Shown one piece after another: positions 59,952 to 59,960 of a DNA stretch of 59,960 nucleotides. Every line of letters starts with the position of its first letter. Position 1 is the first letter of the stretch. Source of the DNA: Alistipes sp. (GTDB lineage Bacteria; Bacteroidota; Bacteroidia; Bacteroidales; Rikenellaceae); the NCBI GenBank assembly GCA_017408825.1, contig JAFQTX010000015.1:1-59960 (forward strand), in the 5' to 3' direction. The notes beneath the pieces were generated by a model. The model made no database searches and was not told the DNA's origin. It saw only the letters and a program-made list of their open reading frames with translations. Made by a program: the position numbers and the translations under genes.

Positions 59952-59960
59952 TTGTATCTA

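Larger units (their letters stand above)
59593..59960. other. Right-edge intergenic region
   Basis: 368 AT-rich bases: the HTH promoter, a copy of the dispersed repeat (59823-59853) and a long imperfect palindrome (59881-59951). On the minus strand a frame ending in GELHSDGLY-stop overlaps the palindrome; it may be the tail of the next gene, but too little is visible to call it. Confidence 0.55.

Noticed and set aside
59917-59958. Short minus-strand frame ending GELHSDGLY as a partial gene
   Set aside because: Only about 13 codons are visible, it overlaps a long palindrome, and no family could be recognised.

Overview
The window is chromosomal DNA of a member of the Bacteroidota, most likely order Bacteroidales. 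Transcription starts carry the phylum's promoter form (TTTG about 20 bases before TAnnTTTG), Shine-Dalgarno sites are weak, and several families are typical of the phylum (Bat aerotolerance locus, DUF5689 lipoproteins, OmpP1/FadL porin, Arm-DNA-binding integrase). Genus cannot be fixed by eye. I saw no rRNA, tRNA or CRISPR array.

Layout. 1-206: the N-terminus of a tyrosine recombinase cut by the window edge, the rim of an integrated element lying to the left. 469-3583: HAD phosphatase, then an acyltransferase plus SDR operon. 3639-11099 (minus): moxR, DUF58, a BatD/DUF4381-like membrane protein, TPR protein, batA, batB, then pepD. 11474-14822: a low-complexity surface lipoprotein and an OmpP1/FadL porin. 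14897-22335 (minus): compact operon uvrD, GT2 glycosyltransferase, nth, S41 protease, pullulanase. 22583-25727: metG and ilvE. 26041-32504 (minus): pheS, TPR protein, EnvC-like protein, ybeY, mnmG. 32609-39860: patatin/barrel protein, yebC, ileS, dksA-like gene. 40638-44712 (minus): fba, and separately an nrnA-like gene with an msbA-like ABC exporter. 44902-47761: sppA and mrp. 48302-51411 (minus): dnaB and comM. 51747-55023: lolC/E-type permease, ubiE/menG, a small LEA14-like protein and a SPOR-like protein. 55071-56449: three small lipoprotein genes with near-shared N-termini and completely different repetitive tails. 56505-59592 (minus): two DUF5689 lipoproteins, serB, and a small HTH gene.

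Most genes are housekeeping (three aminoacyl-tRNA synthetases, tRNA modification, replication helicase, repair, envelope biogenesis). The least ordinary content is: (1) the trio of small lipoproteins, with a Cys-rich 13-residue repeat, an Ala/Glu/Pro repeat and an 11-residue amphipathic repeat; (2) two identical 16-base parS-like sites, one inside ilvE and one 760 bases away beside mnmG; (3) an isoleucyl-tRNA synthetase whose HIGH motif reads GIHH; (4) several families of palindromic intergenic repeats, including a 245-base element with perfect 28-base arms between two convergent genes, a 194-base foldback element inside an operon, and dispersed short repeats shared between distant loci.
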